A stretch of 64,000 nt of DNA from Microbacterium sp. (lineage in GTDB: Bacteria; Actinomycetota; Actinomycetes; Actinomycetales; Microbacteriaceae), in NCBI GenBank assembly GCA_013823625.1, contig PNMM01000004.1, positions 26,811-90,810 on the forward strand. The letters are read 5' to 3'. A model generated the notes under the pieces. It was not told the origin of the DNA, did not search any database, and saw nothing but the letters and a program-made list of their open reading frames with translations. The position numbers and the translations under genes are program-made. Shown here in pieces: positions 16,854-25,825 of the stretch (position 1 is the first letter of the stretch; each line of letters begins with the position of its first letter).

Positions 16854-17549
16854 ATGGTCTCCGAACAAGAATTGGACGATCGCTTGGCCAGCGCCAAGCC
16901 AGTCGATCTGTCGGCGCCCGACGCGTTTTTCGACGCGGTGCTCGCTGAGGCTGCGCAGGACCGACCGTCGTCTCGCGCTCCTCGAAAGGCAGTCGTCGTC
17001 GCGGTCGTCGGCGCTCTCGTGGTCGGGGGTGCTGCTCTTCCGTCAGCGGCCGACGAGCTGGAAACCTTCTTGGCTCAAACGGGCTGGGACCCCCCAGCGT
17101 CAAGCGAGATCATTGCCGGCTCTGAGTGGGTCGATACCTCCGCCCCCGATTTCCCCGAGTATCTGCGAGCCACATTCTGGACCGATGCCACCTTGCCGCC
17201 GGGAATGGATCACGACGCGTTGATCGAGCGGATCATCCAGCAGCACCGAGCGAATCCCTCGACCACGCAAGAAGTAGGGTTCCGGAGGTTCTACGAGCTT
17301 GTGGCCCAGTGCGGATGGATGTCCGAGTGGAACCAGGCAATGCGGCGCGGCGACGACAATGCGGCGAGGATCGCCGCGGCGCAGCTTGAGGCAGCCACCA
17401 CCTGGCGCGGGCTCGTCACGACAGACGGCGGCGGCATCATGGAACGCTACCGAGACGTAGCGGACGCAGCCGCGGCAGGCAACACTCGCGCATTCGCCGC
17501 CAGCCCCCTCCACCGTGAGTGCCAGATGACTGGCGTGGAGTCACGGTGA
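16854..17549 (+). CDS. Single-pass membrane protein coupled to an ECF sigma factor
   Basis: A 231-residue protein with a cytoplasmic N-terminus of about 45 residues, one membrane helix (AVVVAVVGALVVGGAAL) and an extracytoplasmic region with two Cys (LVAQCGWMSEW and HRECQM). AAGGAG lies 9 bases before ATG 16854. Its TGA overlaps the GTG start of the sigma gene (GTGA), so the pair is translated together. This suggests an anti-sigma factor or a sensed/regulated envelope protein, but no ZAS motif is present and I recognise no family. Confidence 0.78.
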   Translation: MVSEQELDDRLASAKPVDLSAPDAFFDAVLAEAAQDRPSSRAPRKAVVVAVVGALVVGGAALPSAADELETFLAQTGWDPPASSEIIAGSEWVDTSAPDFPEYLRATFWTDATLPPGMDHDALIERIIQQHRANPSTTQEVGFRRFYELVAQCGWMSEWNQAMRRGDDNAARIAAAQLEAATTWRGLVTTDGGGIMERYRDVADAAAAGNTRAFAASPLHRECQMTGVESR

Positions 17550-18094
17550 CGTCGCCCGTGACGGAGGAGTCGCACCGAGACAACCCGCCTCCGACGATGG
17601 ATAACCCAGACTTCAGTCCCCTGCTGCGCGAACTCATGCCGGAGTTGCTTCGCTACTTCGGGCGCCGCGTGCCCAGTGCGGAAGACGCTGCCGATTGCCT
17701 CGGCGAAACCATGATCGTTCTGTGGCGGCGACGTGAAGCGGTTCCGCTCGAACGAGAGCCAGCCCGGCGGTATGCCTACGGTGTTGCCGCGAACGTGCTT
17801 CGTGAATCACAACGGGGCCGAGCGCGGCGATTTGCTCTCGCTGAGCGCCTTGTCGCCGAATACGACATCACTCGGGACGGTGTCGTCGAAGGTGATGAAG
17901 ACAGCGACCTGACTCGTGCACTGGGCGCTTTGCGGCCGCTCGATCGTGAGCTCGTGCTCCTCGTCGCATGGGAAGGGTTCGGCGTGGGCGAAGCCGGAGC
18001 GATTCTGGGGCTCAGCGATCAGGCATCCCGAGCGCGGTACTCACGCGCGCGCGCACGCCTTCGTCGCGCGTTGGCGAGCCCCGGCGACGACTGA
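17546..18094 (+). CDS. ECF-type RNA polymerase sigma factor
   Basis: A 182-residue sigma-70 family protein. Region 2 is LLRYFGRRVPSAEDAADCLGETMIVLW and region 4 is LRPLDRELVLLVAWEGFGVGEAGAILGLSDQASRARYSRAR, with the usual helix-turn-helix. GTG 17546 was chosen for its 4-base overlap with the upstream gene and a GGAG five bases before it; ATG 17600 is an alternative. The partner gene precedes rather than follows it, the reverse of the usual sigma/anti-sigma order. Confidence 0.88.
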   Translation: MTSPVTEESHRDNPPPTMDNPDFSPLLRELMPELLRYFGRRVPSAEDAADCLGETMIVLWRRREAVPLEREPARRYAYGVAANVLRESQRGRARRFALAERLVAEYDITRDGVVEGDEDSDLTRALGALRPLDRELVLLVAWEGFGVGEAGAILGLSDQASRARYSRARARLRRALASPGDD

Positions 18095-18100
18095 CGCGGT

Positions 18101-19156
18101 TTAGCCGGCCTGCCCGCTCCACTCGGCGAACGGATCCCAGCCCCCGCGCTCGTCGAAGACACGCCCGTCGACGAGCAACGCGGGCCCGTGGCGATCGGCC
18201 GCAACGACCCGGCCGATGACGCGAAAGCCGCCGGGAAGAGCATCCAGCGGCGGCGCCACATCGGGCGGGAAGGTTGCCAGCAGCGAGTGGTCTTCTCCCC
18301 CGGTGAGCGCGAGCGACGCGGGCGCAGCCGGGTCGAGCCCGTGCGCGAGCGCGACCTCGCGCACCTGCTCGCTCGAGAGGTCGAGCGAGACACGGCTCGC
18401 GCGGGCGATGCGGCGCGCGTCGAGCGCGAGTCCGTCGCTGAGGTCGAGCATGGCGGAGGCTCCGCCGAGGGCGGCGGCAACGCCGTCCGCGATCGGCGGG
18501 TGCGGCGTGAGCTGGGCGGCGAGGGGCACGGGATGCTCGGCGCGCAGTCGGCCGGCGGCACCAGCATCCGGAGCCCCCGTCGCATCGACCGCACGCTCGA
18601 AGAGAATGCGCAGCCCCTCGGCCGCGAGCCCCAACGAGCCGGAGACCGCGACCCAGTCGCCCGGCCGCGCGCCGGAGCGCGTCACGGGCTCGCGGTCCTC
18701 GAGGTCACCGAACGCCGTGACGGCAATGGTCAGCACGCTCGACACGCTCAAGTCGCCGCCCACGACCCCGCAGCCGGGCGCGAGGGCCTCGCACGCATCG
18801 CGCAGCCCTTCCGCCAGGGCTTCGAGCTCGGCGACCGGCGTCTCGGCGGGTGCAGCGAGCGCCACAACCAGGGCCGTCGGCCGCGCGCCCATCGCCGCAA
18901 CGTCGCTGAGGTTCGTGGCCGCGGCCTTGAACCCGAGGTCGTGCATGGTCGACCACGCGGTGCGAAAGTCGGGGCCGTGAATCATCATGTCGGTCGTGAT
19001 CACGACGCGACCGTCGGCGGCGGCGAGCACGGCGGCGTCGTCGCCCGGGCCGAGCACCGTCGCGTCGCTTTCGGGCAACAGCGGAATGATGCGCGCGAGC
19101 GCGGCGAGCTCACCGACCGACCCGAGGGTGTCGACATGGTGCGCGGCGCTGGTCAC
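18101..19156 (-). CDS. thiL: Thiamine-monophosphate kinase (ThiL)
   Basis: A 351-residue ThiL that phosphorylates thiamine phosphate to the diphosphate cofactor. Family marks: GPGDDAAVL at the Mg/ATP site, TTDMMIHGPDF, NLSDVAAMGARP, VVGGDLS, SGSLGLAAEGL, and the C-terminal DLSDGLALDARRIA. Start ATG 19156. It is convergent with the sigma factor gene. Confidence 0.95.
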   Translation of the reverse strand: MTSAAHHVDTLGSVGELAALARIIPLLPESDATVLGPGDDAAVLAAADGRVVITTDMMIHGPDFRTAWSTMHDLGFKAAATNLSDVAAMGARPTALVVALAAPAETPVAELEALAEGLRDACEALAPGCGVVGGDLSVSSVLTIAVTAFGDLEDREPVTRSGARPGDWVAVSGSLGLAAEGLRILFERAVDATGAPDAGAAGRLRAEHPVPLAAQLTPHPPIADGVAAALGGASAMLDLSDGLALDARRIARASRVSLDLSSEQVREVALAHGLDPAAPASLALTGGEDHSLLATFPPDVAPPLDALPGGFRVIGRVVAADRHGPALLVDGRVFDERGGWDPFAEWSGQAG

Positions 19157-19214
19157 GCGTCAACGCTAGTCGGCCCCACGCGCGCGAGCACTCTCACGCC
19201 AGTACTCTCGACCC

Positions 19215-19733
19215 ATGGCCAACTCACCCGAGCCCACCGCGCCCGACTCATCCGCCTCGCCCTACGGCCCCGCTGACGGAGTCGAGCAGCTGTTCGGCGC
19301 AACAGCCGAGGCGCCCGCCGCGCCCGCCGAAACCGTCACGCCCGAGGCGACTGCGGCGTGGGTCCACCGCGGCCGACGCATCTTGACCATCGCTACGTGG
19401 ATCACCGCGGGCCTCTCGATCGCGCTCACGATCGGCATCGTCATTCTCGGTGTGCTCAACGTGGGCGCCGCCGATCTCGTGGCCGGAGAACTCACCGACA
19501 CGCTCGTGTGGTCATCAATCTTCGCCGCCCCCATCTCGTTCACGATCGCGATGAACCTGCTGGTGTGGCGCGCGATGCTGCGGGCGTTGAGCCGGCGCAC
19601 GCGCGGGCAGGCCGTGGCGATCGTCATCGTCGTGTCGATCGCCCTCGCCTTCGCGAGCGTGTTGCTCGTGACGGGCTTGCTGTTCGCGGGCTTCCTCGTC
19701 GGCGTCGGCGTCGGCGCCAGCATGGGGTTCTAG
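19215..19733 (+). CDS. Membrane protein with disordered N-terminus
   Basis: A 172-residue protein: about 60 Ala/Pro/Glu-rich residues, then three hydrophobic segments (ILTIATWITAGLSIALTIGIV, IFAAPISFTIAMNLLVW, and AIVIVVSIALAFASVLLVTGLL) with a Gly-rich end. No family is recognised. Its position before the DUF3515/Ddl genes suggests an envelope role, which is inference only. Confidence 0.8.
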   Translation: MANSPEPTAPDSSASPYGPADGVEQLFGATAEAPAAPAETVTPEATAAWVHRGRRILTIATWITAGLSIALTIGIVILGVLNVGAADLVAGELTDTLVWSSIFAAPISFTIAMNLLVWRAMLRALSRRTRGQAVAIVIVVSIALAFASVLLVTGLLFAGFLVGVGVGASMGF

Positions 19734-19795
19734 GCGCGCGGCCAGCCGAGACGCTCGAAGCCGACGCCAACCTGTGCCGCGATAGCGTGGTGACG

Positions 19796-20332
19796 ATGTC
19801 GACACGCACCCTTCCCTCTCGCCCCCGCTGGGCATCCGTTGCCCTCATGGCGACGGCGGCCCTCGTGCTGAGCGGATGCGCCGGCACAGTGCCGCTCGAG
19901 CCCGGCACCGACGCCAACAACCCCGAGTGCGCGGCGATCTCGGTGCGCGTGCCCGACACCATCAACGACCTCAACCGCCGCACGACGAACGCGCAAGCCA
20001 CGGCCGCGTGGGGTGACCCTGCTGCGGTCATCTATCGCTGCGGGCTGCCCGAGCAGGGCCCGAGCGACCTGCCGTGCTTCGACGTCGACGGTGTCGACTG
20101 GTTGCTCGACGAGTCGAACGCTCCCCGCTACGTTTTCACCACCTACGGCCGCACCCCGGTCACCGAGGTCATCGTCGACATCACCTACGTCGCGGGAGCC
20201 GACGCCGTGCGCGCCATCAGCCCCGCTGTGTCGTTCGTGGATGCTGATGCCCGGTGCCTCGCGGCCACCGACGTGTTCGGCGGCGGGTCAGTGAGCCCCA
20301 CAGCCGAGCCCACCCCGACGCCGACGCCGTAG
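19796..20332 (+). CDS. DUF3515 lipoprotein
   Basis: A 178-residue exported lipoprotein. The signal peptide ends in the lipobox VLSGC (Cys about residue 28), and the mature part matches DUF3515 (AWGDPAAVIYRCGL, CFDVDGVDWLLDE). A Pro/Thr tail closes it. DUF3515 genes commonly sit beside D-Ala-D-Ala ligase and thiL in actinobacteria, as here (ddl-like gene convergent, 6 bases away). Function unknown. Confidence 0.88.
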   Translation: MSTRTLPSRPRWASVALMATAALVLSGCAGTVPLEPGTDANNPECAAISVRVPDTINDLNRRTTNAQATAAWGDPAAVIYRCGLPEQGPSDLPCFDVDGVDWLLDESNAPRYVFTTYGRTPVTEVIVDITYVAGADAVRAISPAVSFVDADARCLAATDVFGGGSVSPTAEPTPTPTP

Positions 20333-20338
20333 GCAGAC

Positions 20339-21487
20339 CTACGCGCGCGGCCCGTCGAGCCCGACGAGCTTGCCCGCGATGCCGCCCGCTGCCCGCAGTG
20401 CGGCGCCGCCGCCGAACCCAGCCTGCGGAAACACGACGCGGCGGTCGCGCGCCTCGGTGAGAGCGTCGAGCAGCACGGTCGCGGCGGGCTGCAGCGGCGC
20501 CCAGAGGTAGAGCGAAAGGGCTCCGGGGATCGAGTTGACCTCGTTGACGAAGAGCTCGCCGGTCTTCTCGTCAAGCAGCAGGTCGACGCGCACAATGCTC
20601 GTGAGTCGCGTGACCTCGGCAACACGTTCGGCCAGCTCGCGAGCCTTCGCGTGAACCGCGTCGGGCACGGTGGCCGGAAACTCGCGCGGGGCGCTCATGA
20701 AGCCCGCCTCGGCTCCGGCACCACCCGCGAGGTACTTCTCGGCATACGAGTAGAGCGCGCTGCCCGCGTCGCCGCGCAGCGGCTTTTCGAGCGGCGTGAT
20801 CTCCAGCGAGGGGTAGGTGCGAAAGGCAATGTTGAGGTCGACGAGCTCGGGACGGTAGGGCTCGACGACCGCGCCCGTACGAAGGTGAACGCTCGTGGCG
20901 GCGAGCGCGCGCGCCGCATCCACATCGTCCGCAATCTCAATGCCGATTGACGAGCCACCGAAGCGCGGCTTGACGATGTAGGGACCCGCGAAGCTCGGCT
21001 CGACGATCGTCGACACGGCTTCACGCGGTAGTGAGGGGATGCCCGCGGCGTGCATGAGGCCCCCGAACGCGAGCTTGTCCATACCGACGGCGCCCGCGAA
21101 CAGCGTCGAGCCGGTGGAGGGGATGCCCATGAGCGAGAACACCGCAGCGGCGCCGCCACCCTCGCCAACGCCGCCGTGCAGGCACAGCAGAGCCGCCTCG
21201 ACCTCGAGGCGTTCGGCGCCAAACTTCTTGCGGCGGTACAGGCCCGGCTCGCCCGAGACGCGCGCTTCGAGAACGACCGAGTCGCGCGGAGCACCCTCGA
21301 GGTAATCTTTCGCCTCGGTCGCATCGGGAACGCGGTACCACTCCCCCGTCGGCGACCAGTAGATCGGCACGACGCTGTGGCCCGCGGCGGTCAGCACGCG
21401 CTCGGCCTGCAGGCCCGTCAGAATCGAGATCTCGTGCTCGGGGCTCGGCCCGCCGAAGACGACGGCCCAGGGGGCAGTACCAGCCAT
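20339..21487 (-). CDS. D-alanine--D-alanine ligase family protein
   Basis: A 382-residue ATP-grasp ligase. The N-terminal FGGPSPEHEIS holds the substrate-site Glu; PYIVKPRFGGSSIGIEI is the ATP-grasp lysine/loop, and RVDLLLD...ELFVNEVNSIPG supplies the Mg-binding acid and Asn. It should join two D-Ala residues for peptidoglycan, but several surrounding motifs differ from classic Ddl, so another second residue or a specialised role is possible. It follows a membrane-anchored MurF-like gene on the same strand. Confidence 0.87.
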   Translation of the reverse strand: MAGTAPWAVVFGGPSPEHEISILTGLQAERVLTAAGHSVVPIYWSPTGEWYRVPDATEAKDYLEGAPRDSVVLEARVSGEPGLYRRKKFGAERLEVEAALLCLHGGVGEGGGAAAVFSLMGIPSTGSTLFAGAVGMDKLAFGGLMHAAGIPSLPREAVSTIVEPSFAGPYIVKPRFGGSSIGIEIADDVDAARALAATSVHLRTGAVVEPYRPELVDLNIAFRTYPSLEITPLEKPLRGDAGSALYSYAEKYLAGGAGAEAGFMSAPREFPATVPDAVHAKARELAERVAEVTRLTSIVRVDLLLDEKTGELFVNEVNSIPGALSLYLWAPLQPAATVLLDALTEARDRRVVFPQAGFGGGAALRAAGGIAGKLVGLDGPRA

Positions 21488-21556
21488 GATTCCCTCACGT
21501 GATCGAATGCCGCGGCGGTCAGCCCTGAACGGTTCAGCTCTGCCCGGGGCGGCCGA

Positions 21557-23173
21557 TCAGGGGTAATGGTCGGGCAGATCGTTCTCGTAGAGGATAACGC
21601 CCCGGTCACCCGCGGCTTCGACCGCGTGCGCCACGGCAGCGTCGCGCAGGTCGACGGGGATCGCGCCGGGGGCACCCGCAGCGCCCGCACTGGCATAGCC
21701 CGCGAGCAACGCCGAGCGGTTCGTGCGCGCGACCGCGAAGAGCAATCCGCCCGCCGCGGCAATGGCCGCACCGAAGGCATGGTTGCGCTCTGCTTGTACG
21801 GGCCCCAACTCAACCATGCCGGGCGTGACGACGACGAGCGGCCCACCGCGTTCGGCGGCGAGGGATGCCGCGCCCTCGAGGGCGCGGAGCGCGCCCACCG
21901 GATTCGAGTTGTAGGTGTCGTCGATCACGAGCGCACCACTCGGAGCTTGCTGCACTTCAGCGCGATGTTGCGAGCCCGGTAGGTCGGCAAGGCGGGCCGC
22001 GATCGTGGCGACGGGAACATCCGCCGCCAGAGCGATCGCCGCCGCAACCGCCACGTTGACCGCGTGGCCCGTGTTCGAGACCGTAACGAGTACCGGCTCG
22101 GCGCCACGGCCGATGACGAGGCTGCTCGGCTCGCCCTTGTCGCCCGGACTGAGCACGACATCGGCCACGCCCCCCGCCACACAACTGACCGTGACGACGC
22201 GCTTACCCTGCGCCGCACACTGCTCGGCGAGAGCCTCGAGGCGTGGGTCGTCGATCGGCAGCACGACCGTGCCGGCGCGCTCGGTGATCTCGGCCTTGGC
22301 GGTGAAAATGACGTCGGTCGAGCCCATGCGCTGCAAGTGCGCTTCACCGATGACCGTGATGGCCGCGATGTCGGGCGGAAAGTAGGTCGACAGTTCGCGA
22401 ATCTCGCCGGGGCCGAAGATGCCCATCTCGGCGACGAAAACCTCGGTGCCCGGAACGAGCTTGTCATTGACCGCTCGCGAGAGCCCGAGGCGGTTATTGA
22501 AGGATGCGGGGCTCGCGACCGTCGTAAACGTCGCGCTCAGCAAGTGAGCCACGTAGTTCTTCGTGCTCGTCTTGCCATACGAACCGGTGATGGCGATGAC
22601 GCGCGGGCGCACCTGAGCGAGTCGCTTCTGCGCCGCCACAACGAACTTCTTCGAGCCCGCCTTTTCGATGGGCGCCGTGATCGCCAGCGCCAGATCGCTC
22701 AGCGGTGCGCTGAGCAGCAGCGTGAGGGCAACGCCGGCGGGGCCGATGAGAGCCAACAGCCCCAGGCCGATCACGAGGTGCAGCGCAATCCAGACCACGA
22801 GCAGTCGCTTGACCCGGCTCGTCATCGCGAGCTTCGCCGAGCGACCGCGCATCGGCAGGCCCACGGGGAAGAAGGCAAGCAACACGACCGTGAAGGCCGT
22901 CAGCGATGCGCACAGCAAGTGCCCTGACGTCGCGTCGTCTTCCGGCACCACAATGGGCACCAAGAGGGCAGCCGCCGTGCTGGCCGCCGCCGTCAGAAAC
23001 ACCACGAGCGAGATCGCCTCGGTCTGCACCCACAGTTGCGCCATGCGCGAGACCGAGCCCGGCACGTAGTGCTCGCGTTGTGCGACACGTACCCACCGCG
23101 CCGCAATCGGCACAGCCGCTGCCGCGCCCAACAGCGCGATGGCGATGAGCACGGGAAGGGGATCGATCGTCAT
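21557..23173 (-). CDS. Membrane-anchored MurF-like Mur ligase
   Basis: A 538-residue protein with two parts. Residues 1-165 contain four or five hydrophobic segments (about 7-25, 50-76, 86-108, 122-158), which ordinary MurF (about 450-470 aa, soluble) lacks. Residues 190-538 are a Mur ligase: P-loop GSYGKTSTKNY at 197-207, AEMGIFGPGEIREL, and DDTYNSNPVGALRAL, the MurF C-terminal hallmark. It likely adds a dipeptide to a UDP-muramyl or lipid-linked peptide at the membrane. ATG 23173 overlaps the hydrolase stop (ATGA). Confidence 0.88.
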   Translation of the reverse strand: MTIDPLPVLIAIALLGAAAAVPIAARWVRVAQREHYVPGSVSRMAQLWVQTEAISLVVFLTAAASTAAALLVPIVVPEDDATSGHLLCASLTAFTVVLLAFFPVGLPMRGRSAKLAMTSRVKRLLVVWIALHLVIGLGLLALIGPAGVALTLLLSAPLSDLALAITAPIEKAGSKKFVVAAQKRLAQVRPRVIAITGSYGKTSTKNYVAHLLSATFTTVASPASFNNRLGLSRAVNDKLVPGTEVFVAEMGIFGPGEIRELSTYFPPDIAAITVIGEAHLQRMGSTDVIFTAKAEITERAGTVVLPIDDPRLEALAEQCAAQGKRVVTVSCVAGGVADVVLSPGDKGEPSSLVIGRGAEPVLVTVSNTGHAVNVAVAAAIALAADVPVATIAARLADLPGSQHRAEVQQAPSGALVIDDTYNSNPVGALRALEGAASLAAERGGPLVVVTPGMVELGPVQAERNHAFGAAIAAAGGLLFAVARTNRSALLAGYASAGAAGAPGAIPVDLRDAAVAHAVEAAGDRGVILYENDLPDHYP

Positions 23174-23925
23174 GCGGGGCCCTCCTGCCCGTGCGCGGCC
23201 AGCATGCCGAGCAGCTCTTCGCGCACCGCGAGCTCGAGGTCGCCCGCGAGCAAGTGGGCGGTGCCGGGCACCACACGGAAGGGTGATCCGGCGCGCTCGG
23301 CCGCGACCCGACCAGCATCGGTCGGCGCTGCCGTGTCGTGCTCACCCCACACAAACTGCAGAGGCACTGTGCCCTCGGCGAGCGCCGCGAGGTCGTCGTC
23401 GTATGACTCGTTGACGACGCGCACCAAGATGCTGCGCAACACTCCCTGGGCGGCGCGATAGTCGGCCGATCCGCGCTGGTTGCGCAGGTAATCCATGCGC
23501 GCGTCGCTCAGAAGGCCGCGGCGGTTGGCCCAGCGCGCCAGCCGATAGCTGAGGGGTGGGGCCGCGGGAGCCTGCAGCTTGACGAGAGGGACCCCAGTGA
23601 GCACGAGCCCCGCCACGAGCTCTGGGCGGCGGGCAGCCAGGCGCACGGCAACGCGCCCACCGAAGGAGTGACCCACGATGATGACGGGTGCGAACGCGGC
23701 AATCGCCTCGGCCACAAGGTCGGCATAATCATCGGTGCCCCACGCCGTCTCGGGCGCGGGCGCCGGGCCAAACCCGGGCAAGTGGATGCTCACGGCATCG
23801 AGCCCCGACAGAATCGTCGCGAAGTCGGTGCCGTCGCGCCCCCAGCCGTGCAGAGCGACAACCCGCGGTGGGGTCGACCCGTGCTTCTCAGCCAGAACGC
23901 GGCCGCCGGCAAGGGAGGTGATCAC
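23170..23925 (-). CDS. Alpha/beta hydrolase
   Basis: A 251-residue alpha/beta-hydrolase fold protein: oxyanion segment VVALHGWGRDG, nucleophile elbow VGHSFGG (Ser), acid in FVWGEHDTAAP and a late His in VVPGTAHLL. The catalytic triad is complete. Substrate unknown. It is translationally coupled to the membrane-anchored Mur ligase and followed by a Ddl-like gene, so a cell-wall peptide or lipid-linked substrate is a reasonable guess. Confidence 0.88.
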   Translation of the reverse strand: MITSLAGGRVLAEKHGSTPPRVVALHGWGRDGTDFATILSGLDAVSIHLPGFGPAPAPETAWGTDDYADLVAEAIAAFAPVIIVGHSFGGRVAVRLAARRPELVAGLVLTGVPLVKLQAPAAPPLSYRLARWANRRGLLSDARMDYLRNQRGSADYRAAQGVLRSILVRVVNESYDDDLAALAEGTVPLQFVWGEHDTAAPTDAGRVAAERAGSPFRVVPGTAHLLAGDLELAVREELLGMLAAHGQEGPA

Positions 23926-23953
23926 GAGAGCCAGCCTACCGAGCAGGTGGGCG

Positions 23954-24001
23954 CTACTCGGCCTGCGGCTCGGCAGTGCCGACTACTCCGCCTGCGGCTC
24001 G
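23954..24001. repeat. 29-bp-period direct repeat at the gpsA stop
   Basis: CTACTCGGCCTGCGGCTCG (23954-23972) and CTACTCCGCCTGCGGCTCG (23983-24001) differ at one base. The right copy encodes the last residues of GpsA (EPQAE and TAG); the left copy repeats those codons and stop downstream. Confidence 0.88.
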
Positions 24002-25047
24002 TCCGAGTCCGTCGCCAGGTGCGGAGCGAGCTCGCGCGGGTCGAGCGTGCCCTCGAGCACCCGGGCCACTTGCGCCACGATCGGCATCGACACGCCTCGC
24101 GTCTCGGCGAGCTCGAGAATCGGGCCGACCGACGCCAAACCCTCGGCCGTCTGGTTCATCTGTGCGATGACCTGCTCGAAGCCGTAACCCTGACCCAAGA
24201 GGCGGCCGGCGGTGTTGTTGCGTGAGAGCGGTGACTCACACGTGGCGATGAGGTCGCCGAGGCCCGCGAGGCCAATCATGGTTTCGGGTCGCGCGCCGAA
24301 CGCCACGGCAAACGCGCTGAGCTCAACGAGGCCGCGCGTGATGATCGAGGCCTTCGTGTTTTCGCCGTAGCCCACGCCGTCGGCGATGCCCACGGCCACC
24401 GCGATGAGGTTCTTGAGCACGCCGCCGAACTCGGTGCCAATGACATCGGTGTTGACGAACGAGCGAAAGTAATCGTTCGACGACACGGTCGCGACCGCCA
24501 CCGCCGTGTCGTGGTTCCCGCTCGCCACGACCGCCGCGGTCGGCTCGCGCTTGGCAATCTCGAGCGCGAGGTTGGGGCCACTCACCACCGCAATCCGCTG
24601 GCGATCGATGCCCAACTCTTGCTCGATGACCTCACTCATGCGCAAGCCAGTTCCGCGCTCGACGCCCTTCATGAGGCTCACGACGGGAACCTCGGGGGGC
24701 AAGATGTCGCGAATCGACGCGAGGTTGCTGCGTAGGGTTTGGCTCGGTACCGAGAGGTAGACCTGCTCGGCACCCGCGAGCACATGCTCGAGCGAATCGT
24801 GGCCGCGCAGATTGCGCGGCAGGTTGATACCCGGCAGGTAGCCCGAGTTGCGGTGCGTCTCGGTGATCTCTTGAGCCACCTCACGGCGCCGCGCCCAAAT
24901 GAGCACGTCAGCGCCACCATCGGCGAGCACCTTGGCGAACGTCGTGCCCCACGACCCGGCGCCGAGCACGGCGACGCGCTTGGCCATGAGGTCAGCATCG
25001 GGTGACGGCAAACGCACCGCCTCGGTGAGCGAGGGATGCTCGGTCAC
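23983..25047 (-). CDS. gpsA: Glycerol-3-phosphate dehydrogenase [NAD(P)+] (GpsA)
   Basis: A 354-residue enzyme making sn-glycerol 3-phosphate for phospholipids. Rossmann motif VLGAGSWGTTFAKVLADGG, the LKNLIAVAVGIADG segment with its catalytic Lys, and GLGDLIATC are intact. GTG 25047 overlaps the plsC TGA (GTGA), favouring it over the internal ATG at MAKRVAV; it adds about 30 N-terminal residues. Operon with plsC (coupled) and murA upstream. Confidence 0.95.
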   Translation of the reverse strand: MTEHPSLTEAVRLPSPDADLMAKRVAVLGAGSWGTTFAKVLADGGADVLIWARRREVAQEITETHRNSGYLPGINLPRNLRGHDSLEHVLAGAEQVYLSVPSQTLRSNLASIRDILPPEVPVVSLMKGVERGTGLRMSEVIEQELGIDRQRIAVVSGPNLALEIAKREPTAAVVASGNHDTAVAVATVSSNDYFRSFVNTDVIGTEFGGVLKNLIAVAVGIADGVGYGENTKASIITRGLVELSAFAVAFGARPETMIGLAGLGDLIATCESPLSRNNTAGRLLGQGYGFEQVIAQMNQTAEGLASVGPILELAETRGVSMPIVAQVARVLEGTLDPRELAPHLATDSDEPQAE

Positions 25048-25799
25048 AGTCGACCCGTCTCGCTCTGGCCGTGGTCGGCCGGGTTCCATCGCTCGGCCGG
25101 CGGTGTTTCGCCCCGCAAGTCGCCCAGCAACGCGGCGATGGCGGCCATGACGCGATCAGTGCCCTCGGCGAGAGTCGCTTGGTCGAGCGGCCGACCGACG
25201 AGGTCGCTCAAGTCAACCGGGTCACCGATCTTGCACGTCACGGTCTTGCGCGGAAAGAAGCTGATCTTCTTCGAGTATCGCGCCATGATGTGCTGCGTTC
25301 CCCAGTGGGCGGCGGGAATGATGGGCACTCCGACTTGCAGAGCCATGCGCACGGCACCGGTCTTGCCCCGCATGGGCCACAGGTCGGGGTCGCGCGTGAG
25401 GCTGCCCTCGGGGTAGATGATGACCGCGAGCTCGTTATCGACAAGCTGTTGAGCGGCCTTGAGCGGGGCATCCAATCGACCACGCCCCTCGCGCTCGACG
25501 GGAATCTGTCCTGACCAGCGCAACACGGCACCCAGCACGGGGTTCTTGAAGACGCTCGCCTTGGCCAAGAACCGCGGCACGCGCCCGAGCTTCCACATGA
25601 AGCGCCCCATGATGACGGGGTCGATCTCACTGAAGTGGTTCGGCGCCAGAATGAACGCACCGGTCTTGGGCAACTTCGCGCCGTCGATCACGGGGTAGCG
25701 GGCCATGAGCGTCAAGATCGGCAACAGAGTGGCCGCGATCAGATGCCAGCCCAACGTCTTCTCGGATCGGCGCTTGGGCGTCTTCGCAGTTTCAGGCAC
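25044..25799 (-). CDS. plsC: 1-acyl-sn-glycerol-3-phosphate acyltransferase (PlsC-like)
   Basis: A 251-residue acyltransferase with the NHFSEIDPV (HX4D) catalytic motif, a GQIPVERE segment and YPEGSLTRD substrate motif. One hydrophobic stretch near the N-terminus (LIAATLLPILTLMA) is a likely membrane anchor. It acylates lysophosphatidate to phosphatidate, the next steps after GpsA, with which it is translationally coupled. C-terminal tail is polar. Confidence 0.92.
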   Translation of the reverse strand: MPETAKTPKRRSEKTLGWHLIAATLLPILTLMARYPVIDGAKLPKTGAFILAPNHFSEIDPVIMGRFMWKLGRVPRFLAKASVFKNPVLGAVLRWSGQIPVEREGRGRLDAPLKAAQQLVDNELAVIIYPEGSLTRDPDLWPMRGKTGAVRMALQVGVPIIPAAHWGTQHIMARYSKKISFFPRKTVTCKIGDPVDLSDLVGRPLDQATLAEGTDRVMAAIAALLGDLRGETPPAERWNPADHGQSETGRL

Positions 25800-25825
25800 G
25801 GCTAAAGGGTAGTGCGTGAGGCGCC

